Positions 46,709 through 60,300 are shown, numbered from the stretch's first letter. The stretch: 64,000 nt of DNA from Chrysopilus asiliformis (GCA_964034945.1 OZ035960.1:19108987-19172986); one strand, 5' to 3'. Notes: generated by a model not told the origin, from the letters alone. Numbers and translations: made by a program.

Positions 46709-47267
46709 AAGGGTCTTTCAATAAGGACATAAAAATTTTGTATTTTAATAAAAACGCAACCTAAAACTTTTATTATGATCTGGCAATGCTAAAACGTCAG
46801 TCAAGGTTTACATTTTTAGCATGGTGAAGTTCACGAACGAGCAATGCCACACAGCTGGTCAAACAATTGATCTATTGAAGGAGAAGTTCGGTAATTGTGT
46901 TATCTCGAGAAATGGTCCGGTCGAACGGTCACCTCGCTCATGTGATTTAACACCTTTGGATTTCTTTTTATGGGGTTATGTTAAGTCGTTGGTTTATGCC
47001 AACAAGCCAACAACGCTAGAGGAGCTCAGGAACAATATCGAATGCGAAATTGCCAACGTTCCGGCCGATACGTGTAGAAGAGTGGTCGAAAATTGGCTCC
47101 AAAGAATCAATCTGCAAACGTGCTCGCGGTGGCCACATGAACGACATCGAATTTCATACTTAAATGTAACATGTCCACTACACCTGGAATAAATTTCAGC
47201 CCGATATCTTAATTATTCTGTGTTTTATTCAAATACAAAATTGTTATGTCCTTATTGAAAGAACCGA
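46709..47267 (+). mobile_element. Internally deleted mariner-type (Tc1/mariner) element, 559 bp
   Basis: Terminal inverted repeats of about 43 bp (AAGGGTCTTTCAATAAGGAC at the left; TCGGTTCTTTCAATAAGGAC read inward from the right, both continuing ATAA-AATTTTGTATTT). TA lies at 46707-46708 and 47268-47269. The insertion sits inside a family D repeat whose unoccupied form is readable at 34195-34215. Confidence 0.93.
46821..47192 (+). pseudogene. Deleted mariner-family transposase remnant
   Basis: An intact 123-codon frame joins the first eight residues, MVKFTNEQ, directly to CHTAGQTIDLLKEKFG and then the C-terminal part with PRSCDLTPLDFFLWGYVKS. The DNA-binding domain and the first two catalytic aspartates of the D,D,D triad are missing; the third (in PLDFFLW) remains. 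It cannot be an active transposase. The junction is in frame, so the remnant could still be translated, but nothing shows that it is. Confidence 0.9.
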
Positions 47268-47430
47268 TAGATGTATGGGGGTCCTCATCATTTTTCCTGA
47301 AATGGATTTCGTACTGATCAGAAAGTTTCTATCCGCTCCGTTCTAGAGTCGGTCACCCTCATGAATAGAATATTTTCCTTCTATAACTACGCAGACGAAA
47401 GTAATAAAAAGATTTAGTTTAACTTTAAAT

Positions 47431-47565
47431 ATTTAGGCCCGTTTGTGCATAGTATGCTTAAAAAATAAGTACTGCTTAACCTACTTAAACCGTCTAAATT
47501 CTGGGACTTAAAGAATTTAAGTTGATCATAAGTTCCCAAGTTTCGTTGGTACGAACGACACCTTA
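47431..47565. mobile_element. AGGCCCGTTTG-type short element, copy 2
   Basis: ATTTAGGCCCGTTTGTGCAT at the left and TTGGTACGAACGACACCTTA at the right form a weak inverted pair. AAGTTGATCATAAGTTCCCA is shared with the copy at 11343. Confidence 0.5.
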
Positions 47566-47699
47566 ATAATCTCACTCGAGTTAACTCGAGCACGGTCAAA
47601 TGTAATATCATCGGGACGTTTGCTCAATTGCAAGTTATGAATATTTTAACTAATAATAATAATATGGGGTGGTACTTTCTCGCTCCCTTGTCACCGCGA

Positions 47700-49300
47700 C
47701 CTTAAGATCTATTGTGACTTCCCCATTTTTACGTTAGCCACCCCCCTTCTAGATCCTTAATGAATCTTAGAATGGTTTTGACTGGAGTCCTCTTTATGTC
47801 TTCTGGTTGTAATTGTGCCTTTCCCATTAAGGACATATATTTTAACTAATTCGCCACCACTAAAAAAAAACTTTTCATTCGGGGATTTAATATTCTGTTG
47901 AGACATTTTTACGAAGGGAAAGGGAGGCCGACAGTTATCGAAAATTCGCTTAATGTATTTTATGGGGTGCAATAAAGGAAAAAAGACATCAAACATTTTT
48001 TTTTTTTTGATAATTCTCCTTCCTTACCACCAGGGATCAAACTCCACGCTTTTATGTCTATCGACCTACATCCCCTAGCTAAAACCAAGCCAAAATGCCT
48101 TAAAACGGTTAGCAAATAAAAGGGAAGGGGGAAATAATTGCTAGTAAGAGAGGAAAGGGTATAGATTTGAGTTAGCAAGAGATGTTCTTAACGGACGGCA
48201 TATGGAATGGTGATTTTTCAATCTTATTAGAATCTATTGTGGTTTTTAATATTCAACTAAATAATAATAATTTATTAGTTTCCCTAAGAAATCTGCTCTA
48301 ATTTCAAACGAGTTAAGTTTCAATTTCATTCACTTTAGTTCTAAAATAAATTATGCTTGAAACCCAATTTAGGGTAAACAATTTTCAATTTTCTTCACCT
48401 TTGTCTCGTATTTTTCGCATTTAAGGTAATAAAATTGTACGTCAGTCGTTGTAACGTTAAGAAACTAGGGTAATGTTACCATTTAAGGCAAGATGTTGAT
48501 AGCAGTCGCTAACTTCCTAATTAAAAAGTGAAAAATCCAAAAATCTTCAATACAGAAAAGTCGAGAAATAAGAGATTTGAATCCCCAGTCGCATTTAATT
48601 TTCTAAATAATAAAGTATCTCTCATGAAAATGAAGAAAACTGAAGGACTGAGGGGGATGGCTACCACCATTATGACTATAATGAATATAATGATGACAAA
48701 ATGAAAAATGAATTTTGGTAATTTAACAAACGACTAGGCATTAGGGCGAATTCGTTATTGTCTCAGTTTCAGTAGCAAAAATCACGAAGACTTTTACTTC
48801 AACATCTACTACTATTCTGGTCTATCTAAGATTCTATGACAATTTAACTGATGAACATCGTAATTTAATATTGATGACACGGATTAGGTACAACATAATT
48901 AGGCCAAATTCATTTTTTTTTTCACTTTCGGCACGTTACTGAAATCATCACATTAGATTCAAATTTATAACGAAATTGAATTTGAAACCAGTGATGGAAA
49001 ATGGGTTAGTCAGAATTGTTTAGTTTTGATTTGGAGCAAAAAATTAAGCAAAGCTTACAGCTGATTTTTAAAAGTATGCTGAAATTGAAAGAGCTTGTAA
49101 ATTGCCATATTTATTATGGATCAATACTTTTGAAAAAAAACGTGATGTCTTTAGGACTTCTATTTTGAATATTTAAATTTCAACATCAGATTCGTAATCA
49201 GCGACCCGGAAAAACTCCGACTGAGATTTCTCAGCATCCTTCATGACAAAAATCAATGTTTTAAAACACCAACCTCTTATCTATAGACTATATAGATTTA
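47700..49300. other. Repeat-derived and unassigned DNA between divergent genes
   Basis: 47700-47972 is a degenerate TGTCCATAAAATA-type element (right end AATGTATTTTATGGGGTG). A second related patch follows to about 48180. From there to 49140 nothing is recognised. 49145-49225 is a reverse relative of the 122-bp unit in the thrombospondin intron. Confidence 0.4.
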
Positions 49301-49329
49301 TCAAGGGGTAAGAGCCAAATCTGCTAAGT

Positions 49330-49700
49330 GTAGGGCTGTCAAACTCAATTACCACCAAGGGCCACACTGAGTTTTCTACATCAAACCTCGGGTTGGATCA
49401 CAAAAAAAACGGTAAGAATTATTCAATATTAGCACTGAAATTTCACTTAAAAATTTATATATCATTAAAAAATAAAAAACAGATGCGCCGCAGGCGAAAT
49501 TTGTTGGAAAATCTACTCTGAACACGAAAATTTGATAAAATTAGCTACTGGCGAAATTCTTCACATATCGAGTCTAAATATATACCATTTATTTATATAT
49601 TTAGACCCGATACGTGAAGAATTTCACCAGTAGCTCATTTTATCAAATCGCAGTTCTTTTCCGTTCAGACTACTCTGAACTGCAAGGCTGCCAAACTCAA
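49330..49700. repeat. hAT-derived repeat patch with hairpin
   Basis: GGGCTGTCAAACTCAATTAC and CCAAGGGCCACACTG resemble hAT termini; CTGCCAAACTCAAGGGTTAA recurs at 49688. Contains GATGCGCCGCAGGCGAAAT at 49482 and a hairpin at 49530-49648. Confidence 0.5.
49530..49648. repeat. 119-bp hairpin
   Basis: ATTTGATAAAATTAGCTACT and on through CTTCACATATCGAGTCTAAA pairs with its reverse at the right; the loop is about 8 bases. Arms of 52-55 bp have few mismatches. Confidence 0.8.
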
Positions 49701-50026
49701 GGGTTAACACGGCTTATTATCGGTGGTAGGTAAATGTTGTGGTTCGTCGCTAATTTAACTCGCGGCTGGCAGCGGAAGGCCAAGAGGCGGCTAAGCCAAA
49801 ACCTGTCGCCCCCACTTCACCCCATTTCTAAAAAAAATGATAAATCGCATTTTTTTGTATGCTTGGAAATCTTGAAAGATCAATTATACAGAAAAGTGTT
49901 GTCTGAATTTTTATTTGTGATTATCTAGTTAAAAAAGGTTTCTTCACTCTTCGGTATGCAACAAAAATTGCAGCGCAGGCAAAACTTTTATTTAAACAAA
50001 TACATATATAGGCAGAAATAATATTA

Positions 50027-50570
50027 AACATAACAAAAGCTATAATTGCCAATCTGGCAATTATTGAAAACCCGTATGGTGATCTTCGTATCAAAATTCG
50101 AACAGTTGTTCCAAAATTCCACTTTGAAGTCAAACTTTCCAAAAAGATTTTTTTAAATTTATTCCAATCGGATTTTGATGTATGGGAGTTTTATGTAGAA
50201 TCATATCCTAAATAACTTTTGTTCTTGCACTTGATAAGATGCACCGTTTTTGAGATATTCACAAAAAACGATTTCGTTCGTATGGGGGGTACCCCCCCTG
50301 ATGGTCCGTTTTTTCCCATTAACGAACTTAGCCTCGCATTTTACGAAAAACGGATCTGCGCAAAATTTCAAGTCTCTAGCTCAATCCGTGCGCCCGCAAT
50401 CCGCGCCACAGACGGACAGACAGACGGACAGACAGACATGCAAAATTCAACTTTTTTTATCATTCTAAACACACTGGTGTAATTCATTTTTATGTGTGAT
50501 GACGGGATCTTGGCGTTACAAACGGTAAGGCAAAGTTAATATACCCTTTGGTTTCACCATACGGGTATAA
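50027..50570 (+). mobile_element. Family A element, copy 4
   Basis: Same start and end words as the other copies. Its array is only about 30 bp, so this may be closest to the short ancestral form. Confidence 0.74.
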
Positions 50571-50677
50571 AAAATCCGCCACAAGCAAAACTTTTATTAA
50601 AATAATACATACAGGTACAAATCATTGCGGGCCAAAAATTCTAACTCGCAAGGTCAAATACGCCTTTAAATTAGCAT

Positions 50678-50897
50678 TTAACACGTTCGTGACATCGTGT
50701 ACCACATGTGGTACATGTACAGTTTTTTAAAACCGCGCGAGTAAATAGCGCGGTAGTTTTTTTGTGGAAGTAATATAAAAACACGCACCGTGTACCTCCG
50801 ATGGCGCACAACCACCAGAAAACAAATCGCTAGTGTACCACCCGTACACGATGTCCAAATGTAAAAAAAGTTGAAAAAGCAAATGTCACGAACTTAA
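50678..50897. mobile_element. TTAA-flanked palindromic element, copy 4 (one end eroded)
   Basis: TTAACACGTTCGTGACATCG at the left; right end is TCACGAACTTAA, missing GTG. Its body is the reverse of copies 1 and 2. Confidence 0.78.
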
Positions 50898-50899
50898 AA

Positions 50900-53217
50900 A
50901 AGGATTTTTTTTGGTTTTTCAGAAAACGTATTTTTTTCAAAATTATGTAAAAAAATCCGTGTAAATGGAGGGAGCACTGTATAATATATTATTTCTATAT
51001 CAAAGGTACTGTTGCAAAAAATTTGCCTTAAATTGATCTACTGCAATTTTTCTTTTGATCTATTATTCATACTTTTTCGATATAATTCCAATAATTTAAA
51101 TTTTTCACAGTAACATCATAAGAATATTAAATTAATTGGCCTCTTACAATTTCCTTCCATCATCAAATTATTTCAAAATGAAAAATCATGTTTTCATTAA
51201 AATTACAAAGCAAGATCCGCAATAAAGCTTACTCGAATTGTTACCTTTTATTGGCCATAATTGGGAAAATTACTTGCATTTCATATCTCACCGCCATAAT
51301 TCTGCCAACTTAACAGTCATGGGTGGTCAAATAAAAATCAACCACCGAGAAAAAAAAATTCTCCAGAAATTGATTTCAAAGAAAAATCCCTAATTGATCT
51401 TCTAGAATTTTACTTTTTTAACAAAATTGATTGCAAGTTTGAAAAAGTTGAAAACATAACACAGTGACGCTCAACGTTATGTTAAAATATTTTTTTTTCG
51501 CTTTCCTAATTAATTAAAGCAAATCGTTAAGGTTCGATCAACACCAGTTGCAAGAATTTATTCTCTGCTTTTATTCTGCATTCTGGTCTCGTGTGTGCAA
51601 TCATAAGTCAAAGATTTTAAGATATCGCCAGTAAAATTATGATTTTACATAATCATAATATCATGGAAAACAGTTAATCGAAAAGCAGTATATTTTTTCG
51701 TTGAATATATCTGCGGATTTATTTACATATCATTCTTTCATTCGGGGCGTTCGTTCTTCATTAAAAGCACACTGCATTTAGCCCGGCGATTTTTTATATT
51801 ATAGATAGATATTTCGATAAATAGTGCTTTCAAGCTATTAACTTACCTTGGAATTTAAGCTGTTATCTTATATGCTACTCACATACTTATTTCAAGAACT
51901 GTACTAAACAATTCACGTTATTATAACGTAGTGGCCAGTATTTTTAGGTAATCTCCCAACAAATCAATTAATTCAGCTACTTCACGATCAATCGAGTAGA
52001 AATCGTTTTTACAGAACTTTTCAAAAAAAAAATTGATTAACAAAATTATTAATAATTCGAAAGAGTTGAAGAAATGCTCGTGTATGAATCGAAATCATAA
52101 TTTTCCCTCAGTAGTCGTTTTTTTTTTTTTAAATTTTGCCCATAAAAGATCAAATCGGAACGAAGAATTGCTGGCACCTGTGCTCCTATCTGTTAGATTT
52201 AGATTAGGTTAAGACTAAGTTCAGATTTTGATACCAAGAGGTTACCAGTTTTGTAATCTAATGCGATATTTCCTCGTTCTCATCGAAATGCTATTCGAAT
52301 TCTACACGATGTGATGGGATACCTTTTACCTTGCTCACTTCCCCATTTACCTGTAATGTTCCTCTACCAATGATTCGTGATTACCACCATATCAAACAGC
52401 AAAACTGATCTTATATTCTATGACGATCACTACTTATTTGCCGGCAGTTATTTTCAACTTTATATTTTTTCCCATTTTCCATCATTTTTTTCTTTCGAGA
52501 TTTTTTCCAGATTTTTTCACTTGTTTACCGGAGTTACAGCTTGCTTACCTGTCTGTTGTACTTCTTGTACTCTAGGTATAAAGAAAATGGAAAAATTGTA
52601 AAAAGTCATTGTACAAGACAGACAGTTAATGCTTCAATTCTGCTCGTTGATTTTGCTTTTTCGATTCTTGTGCCTCTTGAATTAATTTCAAAATACTGCG
52701 ATTACATTCAGTTCCGAGTTGTCGCGAAGATCAGTTGCGTTATTTATGGTGTTCGTTGTAAAAAAAAAACCTACAACCGCGAATAAACTTGAAACCCTTA
52801 AATGGTGATAAATTGTTTATTATAAAACCGGTACCACTTATTTAGTTCGGTATTATAAGGATCTTCAGTTTATTGTGATCATAAGTTAAAAACAATCGCG
52901 AAAGTGATATAATTTCAAACGTGATCTTGGCAGTGATCGTGGTATAAAAAACGACTTTTAACAAAAATATTTTTTTTTTAAATTCTTATTATTTTAAACT
53001 AACTTGAAATTTTGAAGTGATCTTACAAATGCCTACAAAGGAAACAAATGCCTACAAAGGGGGATAAAATAAGTGAATGATCTTGTCGAAAAAAATCCAA
53101 CTAGTCTTAAATTGTGGCCTCAAAGATTTAAGACCCTTAATTTTACCAAGATTTTAAAATAAATATTTTGCTATGCGTGAAGTCATAAAAAGTAGTAATA
53201 ATATTTAAGACTTTCAA

Positions 53218-53249
<32 letters not shown>

Positions 53250-54285
53250 TAGAGCCAAAGTTTTGAAAAAACTTAAAGCCAAAAAAATCAAATAATAAGG
53301 GCCTGTGAATTAATATCAAGTTGTATTGGAAATAAAACATAAGTTTAAAAATATTTATAGTGCTGTGGCATTTAAAATTTGAGATTTTTAACAAAATTTT
53401 TGAAAATTTAAAAAAAAATACACAAGTTAAAAAATATTTAAAAACCTCTAAGTTCGTATTTTCAATTAATTAAAAAATCTCAAAGTTCGTATATTAATGA
53501 ATTAATAAACAAAATTAGCCAGCATTTTCGTACCGATCTTCTAAAAGGCGAAACAATCTCAACAGACATAATTTAGTTCTTGTTATTAATTAAATCCTAG
53601 CTAAACGTCTTTCTGATTTTGTTCAAAAAATTGGATATGGATTGGAAATTTGAAGGCCGTCGATAGAATTTAAAAAAAGAAGAAATTTAATAGAAAAAAG
53701 GAGCTTTTTCAAAAATTAGATTATAACAAAGTCATATTTATATTCAAAACTTAATATTTCGATTTTTTTTTTAAAAACAATTAAAACGAGTCTTTAATTA
53801 AACAAGTTTTTTGAAAAACAATTTAAACAAGTCGTTAAAATTACAATAAAAAAATTAAACTGTAATTTACAGAACCAGGAAATTCATATAAAAAAAATCT
53901 TTTAAAATTTATAATTCTTTAAAGAATTTGCACCCCCATTTTTTTTTTTTTTTTTTTTTTTGAAAAAATTTTCCTGTTTCAAGAAAACGATTGACAAGTC
54001 ACGTTTGTCCATAAACCAATGTGTATTTCTGTGAAAAACCCATACATATTTTTAATTTATTACTGACAATTCGAAAATTTCGCGGACACATCGAAGCTTT
54101 AAGGAAGTTCATTCTAAAGGACGATTAATCTATTCAAACAACACCTATTGCAGAGATTTGTATATTTTCACCGCAATAACTATTTCACACTCCCTGCCTT
54201 AAGTCGTTCACACGTTTCGAATAAGCGTTTAAAAATATTGACTTTCCAAAGTGCTAGTGAAATTTCTGTAGATTTGACAACGAAA
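50900..54285. other. Divergent intergenic region upstream of the ZP gene
   Basis: No gene recognised. Long A (about 53222-53250) and T (about 53940-53960) runs. A donor-like CCAAG|GTAAGTT on the - strand at about 51855 could mark another transporter first exon, unsupported otherwise. The 5' untranslated region of the ZP gene should lie at the right edge. Confidence 0.4.
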
Positions 54286-54360
54286 ATGACACCAATGAGA
54301 ATAAACCACATAAATTATAAGAAAAGCACCTTGGTAACTTTTTTCTGGATTCTGGCAACG
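54286..54360 (+). CDS. ZP protein exon 1 (signal peptide)
   Basis: ATG at 54286; encodes MTPMRINHINYKKSTLVTFF then WILAT. Donor GTAAGT at 54361 is phase 0, as required by the next exon, which completes the hydrophobic core. A second ATG at 54295 is possible. Confidence 0.82.
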
Positions 54361-57300
54361 GTAAGTTCTCATTTTTTTGTAGTACTTCTGATCGAAATAA
54401 AACTGGAAAATTCAGTGAAAAAAAAAACATAACGAAGAAGAAAAATAGAAATGTATTTTTTTTTAAGTAACGAATTTGTTTCGGATTTGCAAGAAGCTTT
54501 TTACGGTTGGTTGCAATCCCCCCAACCGAAATGGGTCATGATCACAATTTACTACACGTTGACGTTGCGGTTAATGCCTTAACAGAACATTTATGTTATC
54601 ACTGCCATTGAATGCGTAGATTCTAGAATCACCAAACATATTGTCATACTAGTTATGCTCGTAATATGCTGTATTTCAGGTTACTATTCAGAATTCCCAT
54701 TCATTATGTAATTTCGTGTTTTCCGCATGTCGAGTTGTTTGGTTTATGCTAATTCGATGTCTTTTTAATGTAATTCAAAAAAGTTTTGTGCAATTACCAT
54801 AACATAACTAAATCGCACAGGACAAATATAGATAAAACACAGAAAAGACAAGAAAAATCAACAGACAACATATCAACTAAAATTAGGTTACTTTCTGGTT
54901 GTTCTATGCACATAAACCAAAGTTATCCCAACATAGGTCAATATGCCAATAGTGTCGATGCAAAAATACGAATTCACGCAATGATATTCAAATTTTTCAT
55001 GGCCATCGAAGCAAAGACTTCAATCGAAAACTTCAAATACATCCTACGTGGTAAATATTGAGAAAATATTGGATCAAAAAATTTGGGTTAATCTGCATCG
55101 GATTGGTTATGCTCAGATGATATTTGATTATCCAGGTTTCTGTAACTTTTTTAACAAATTGAAATTGGGACAGAGTTTGATCTTCAATTTCAATTTTACC
55201 ACATTTTCGTTTCGTCGATAATGAAATTGATTTTTTTGTTTTTTGCTATCCGAAAGGCTGAATTTGTTTTAAGAGACTCGACATTTCCATACAGTTTGAC
55301 CTAGAATTTAAGGAAAATCAATAATTGAGTCCCAATCTCATGCACCAACTACTTATAAGTACTCGCAAGTAGTTCAAAGTAAATCTTTCGTTAGTTAGGA
55401 GTACTTGAGCGTAGTTATAAGTACAGACAGCTGTCAGCGTCGGTTTACGATTGTATTAAGCTTGTCCCACAATTGGCGCGGTGCGGCAGCGGCGCGGCGC
55501 GGTTAGCTCAGAGCGGCAGGGCGACAGCCGCAGTCATTTTTAAACCGAAATTACGGGGCGCGGTTGCAGCTCTATTTGTGTTCTCATAACCTAAAAATCG
55601 CAGAAAATTTCGAAGATTATTAATTTTTCCGTTTCATTTTCCGTTTCGAATGCGTTTTCAAAGTTCTTTTCCATCTTTTTACTTGATAAAAATATTTGCA
55701 ACAACACTCAGAAAACATAAACAACTGTCACCGCTTCCAACCGCGTCTGAAAGTAGAAACTAGACCTACTCTTTGCGGCGCCGGCTGCCGCGTTTGGTCA
55801 CCGCGCAATTATAAACCAACTCATATAAACCTATAGTTTCTACTACCATCTGTCACCGCACCGCGCCGCGCCACGCCGCTTTGCGCGTAATTGTGGGACA
55901 AGCTTTAAGATGAATTTGTAACTGGGTGCAAAGTTTTCAATACCCAACGTTAAAAACTAGTCACAAAGCAACGGTTTCAAACCGATTATTTTCTAACAAA
56001 GATCGGAATTTTGATTTTAAAACATAAAAAAAGCTATAATTGCAATTATCGAAAACCCGTATGGTGATATTCGTATCAAAATTCGAACAGTTGTACCAAA
56101 ATTCCACTTTGAAGTCAAACTTTCCAATAAGATTTTTTTTAATTTATTCCAATCGGATTTTGATGTATGGGAGTTTTATGTAGAATCATATGCTAAATAA
56201 CTTTTGTTCTTGAACTTTTTTGATAAGATGCACCGTTTTCGAGATATTCACAAAAAACTTTTTCGTTTCGTTCTAATGGTCCATTTTTGCCCATTAACGT
56301 ACTTAGCCTTGCATTTTACGAAAAACTGATCTGCGTCAAATTTTAAGTCTTTAGCTCAATCCGTGCGCCCGCAATCCGCGCCACAGACAGACGGTCAGAC
56401 AGACGGACAGACAGACGGACAGACATATGGACAAACAGATGGACAGACAGACGGACAGACAGACGGACAGACAGACGGACAGACAGACGGACAGACAGAC
56501 GGACAGACAGACGGACAGACGGAGAGACGGACAGACGGAGAGACGGACAGACGGAGAGACGGACAGACAGACGGACAGACAGACGGACAGACGGACGGAC
56601 ATGCAGAAATCAATTATTTTTATCATTCTAAACACACTGGTGTAATTCATTTTTATGTGTGATGGCGGGATCTTGGCGTTACAAAGGGTAAGGCAAATTT
56701 AATATACCCTTTGGTTTCACCATACGGGTATAAAAATCTATTTGTATAGGGAAGGACGAAATAGTTAGCTGATGGGATTTTGGTTCGCACAAGAGTTATG
56801 TAGAATCAAATTCTTAATACATTTTGTCTTTATAATTTTTTCGATACGACTCACCGTTTTCGAGAAAATTAGAAAAAACAGTGTTTTTTGTATGGTAGAG
56901 AGGGGAACAAGTTGGTTACTTTATTATCTTGGTTGGAGAATATTACATGACATGTGATATAAACAGAACATAAGTTATATTCTATTAAAAGTTTTACAGT
57001 GTAGCATCTTGCACCCCAATCCCATAATATCGCAAAAACAATATTTAATTTCCCCAAGAATTCACCAAAAAAATTATAAGAAAGAAAATTACATATCTTT
57101 ATGTGAAATAACAATTGATTTTAATTATTGCTTAAATGTGGTTCAATTTCTTTAATTTCTCTCGCATTTTTTATTTTTGATAATTCATATCAAACAATCT
57201 TTCCAAAAAATTACCCATATTTCGTGCACAAAACTCGCGATCATGACGAGAGAGCAATTATACAATTCTACTGTTTATCATTTGATACCGCTATTATCAC

Positions 57301-60300
57301 ATATGTTTACACCTAACTTGTTCTAAATTACTATTACTGTTATTAAAGAACTAAATGATTGAATTATTCTGATTCTTCTCAGATATTATTCGATACAAGT
57401 GCAATCAAGGAAAAAAAATCAAATAAAAAAATCAAGCTTCGAATACCTGGTGGCCATTGTGCCGATATACGGCTATCATTATAAAGTATAACATTATAGG
57501 CAGTAGTACTTTGTCTTTCTTCTTAAGATATGTAATCATCACAGAAGAACTTAATCAACCGTTAATTTGATTTTCTTCGCTCTGCGATTACTCATATGAA
57601 AACATAAAATTCAATGCTACGCAAGCATGTTAGTATAAACTCTTTAAGGTGATCACAATTTTATCAATGATTTTTTTTCTTAGCATAAGTTAATATCGTT
57701 CTGTTCTTTGCTTGTTTTTCTTTTCGCATTCGTATTTCCATGGAATGTCGAATTCAACAAGTGGAACTGTGACGTGATGTGATTTGAAGTGGGGCCATCA
57801 GCAATTTATTAATTAAGTGTTTCAAATCGAATCGGCATTTAGTCTTAATTGCTTCCCTCGATTGTAGAGCAAGTCACATTCGCCAATGTATTGAACAACA
57901 ATAAATGTTATTATAGATTTGATTAGTATCGTTATCTACGGCAAAAGTTCTGCCTCAGGTGGAAAAAAACATTCGTTTTGGATGAAATACACCCGCTATA
58001 CATATTAATAAACAACATAAGAAAGGCCAATCGTCAAATACTCTATATGAGGTCATAATTTTTATTTAAAAAAAATATTTGTTTGAGAGAGGGAAGAAGG
58101 AGTGGTACGATTGGATTTTGATGTATAAAACGGTTATGTAAAATCACATTGTAAATACATTTTGTCTTTAAATTTTTTTCGATATAATGCACCGTTTTCG
58201 AGAAAATTATTCCACTTTTATGTAGAAGACGGGAATGAGTGGTCCAACTGGATTTTGATGTATGAAACGGTTACCTAAAATTATATTCTAAACACATTTT
58301 TTCTACGTCAATATTTTATGCTGCGATGCACCGTTTTCGAGAATATGGCAAAAGCCTGTTTCGTTTTTATGGGGAAGGGAAGAAGAACTGGTCTGATTTT
58401 TTCCGTTCAAGAAGTCGTCCTTACTATTTATGAGAAACGCAACTGTAAACAATTTCAAGTCTCTAGCTCAGTCCCTTCGATAGTTATGGTGTTCACAAAC
58501 AGACAGATAGACAGACAGACGGACGGACGGACAAGCGGAAATCAAAATCTTCTGTAATCCCAAACAAAATATCGATATTCGGTGTGGTTCATTTTTGCAA
58601 AAGGTATACTAAATCTAATATACTTCTATTTAATTCTCATATAGAGTATAAACAGCCAGAAATACATTTATTTGTAATTTTTTCCCCTCAAGAATTGTGG
58701 CCCAGATTAAGATGGATTTTTTTGCACATCTAATTGGAGATCTAATTTAAGACAAACGCCTGACCAGAAATGATTTAGAAGAAAATTGAGCAAAAGACAT
58801 TGTTTTTTTTCACTTTTAAATTACACAAGAAATATAAGTAATTGATGTCATTGTAGCATAGGTGCCTTCGGTGTTTTCTTTATATTTGAAATCTAAGACC
58901 CCATTTTCATATCGTACCAAAAAAATTCCATGAAGGCAGCATTTTTCAGAACAACTCTGATGTCTTGGGCAAAAATTTTCCAAAAAAATCCACCCAAAAG
59001 TGACAAAAAGGAACGAAGGGGTGCGGGAGGGGGGCCGTTTGTTTGCAAGAAAATTTAGCGAAATCTATATTTTCATATAACAATGAGAACATTACAAGAA
59101 AAAATATAGTGGCGTTTTCATACTTGTTTTTAAATGCAGTCTTTGTTTAAAACGGGTTTAAACTGACAGAAAATGCCTTAGCTTAAGTACTTTTTGAGAA
59201 ATATTCTACCCAGACGGACAGATAGAAGAATATAACTGTACTTTCACCCCAATCGACCCAACAGTGCTCGCGAAATGATGAAATTTAATGTGCTGGCAAT
59301 TTAGACCTCTGTGACCACTCTATCGAAACATTCAGATTCAGATTCCTAGGATATTTACTATAGGTTTTGAGACATTAAAAACCGAATCTTCCGAGGCATT
59401 ATTTGACTTCTAAGCAATCTTTTAAGTTTAGCGTAAAAGTCCTTTTCTGGGGAGGGAAATCTTAAAGTTGTTGCGTATTTCTAGAGGAAATACGCGTAGG
59501 GTAAGTCACGGATAGATGCCCCACTGGGATAGATGCCTCACTGTTAAAAACTGGTACTTAAGGAAACAAAACGTAACATGTCACATTCTACATATGAAGT
59601 GTTTGCTCAATGAAACTTCAGTGCGTTGTTAAAATTCGCGAGAGTCGGGCGTGTTGCGGGATAATTGGCCATTTTTGTTTTCGAACAAGGGAAAACTCCA
59701 AAAACTTATTTTGAGCTGCACAAAAACTCTTGGAACTTTTGCTTAAAGAAGTATGTATATATTTTTTTATTTTTTATGTGTCAAATGGAGTGTTTAGTGT
59801 TTGTGAAAAAAAATTTTTTTTTTCTTTTTATCCACATTTAATTTATTAAATAATTGGGGCATCTATCCGGTATGAAAAGGATAGACGCCTTCTTTTTTAA
59901 AGGGATAGTTGACCTTAGGGCCAAATTAACTCTAGGTAATAATATATACCTATTTGCTTTCCCACATTCATTGAAAATACTTATTTATTATAGGTAAACA
60001 TCCTATCCTTGGATTCGAAAATGAAAAACGGCTCGTGCGTCATATTCAGAAATTAGAGGCCGTTCGATTTCCTCCCGAAAGACACTGAATTTTGTTATTT
60101 TTTTCTTTATTATTTAATTAATTTTTTTTATATTGCAGTATGTGTATATTGGATAGACATATATGTATGTAAATGAATTAAAATGCATAATAAAATTTTG
60201 TTATAACTTAATAAAATGTTTTTTTTTTCCTCAAAGGCATCTATCCCACATGCACATTTGTCATGTTGGGCGTCTATCCCATAGGTTGGGTATCTATCCC

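Larger units (their letters stand above)
46545..47405 (-). repeat. Family D repeat, copy 5, interrupted by a mariner-type element
   Basis: Left part has AAGTTGATCGAAAGTTACG, TTTCAAGTCGCTAGCTCAAC and AACAGACCGACAGA. Right part resumes GATGTATGGGGGTCCTCATC and GATTTCGTACTGATCAGAAA. Confidence 0.75.

Noticed and set aside
54148..54285. Upstream extension of the ZP first exon
   Set aside because: The extension starts at TTG and would place 46 polar residues before the signal peptide; the ATG at 54286 gives a normal secretory start.
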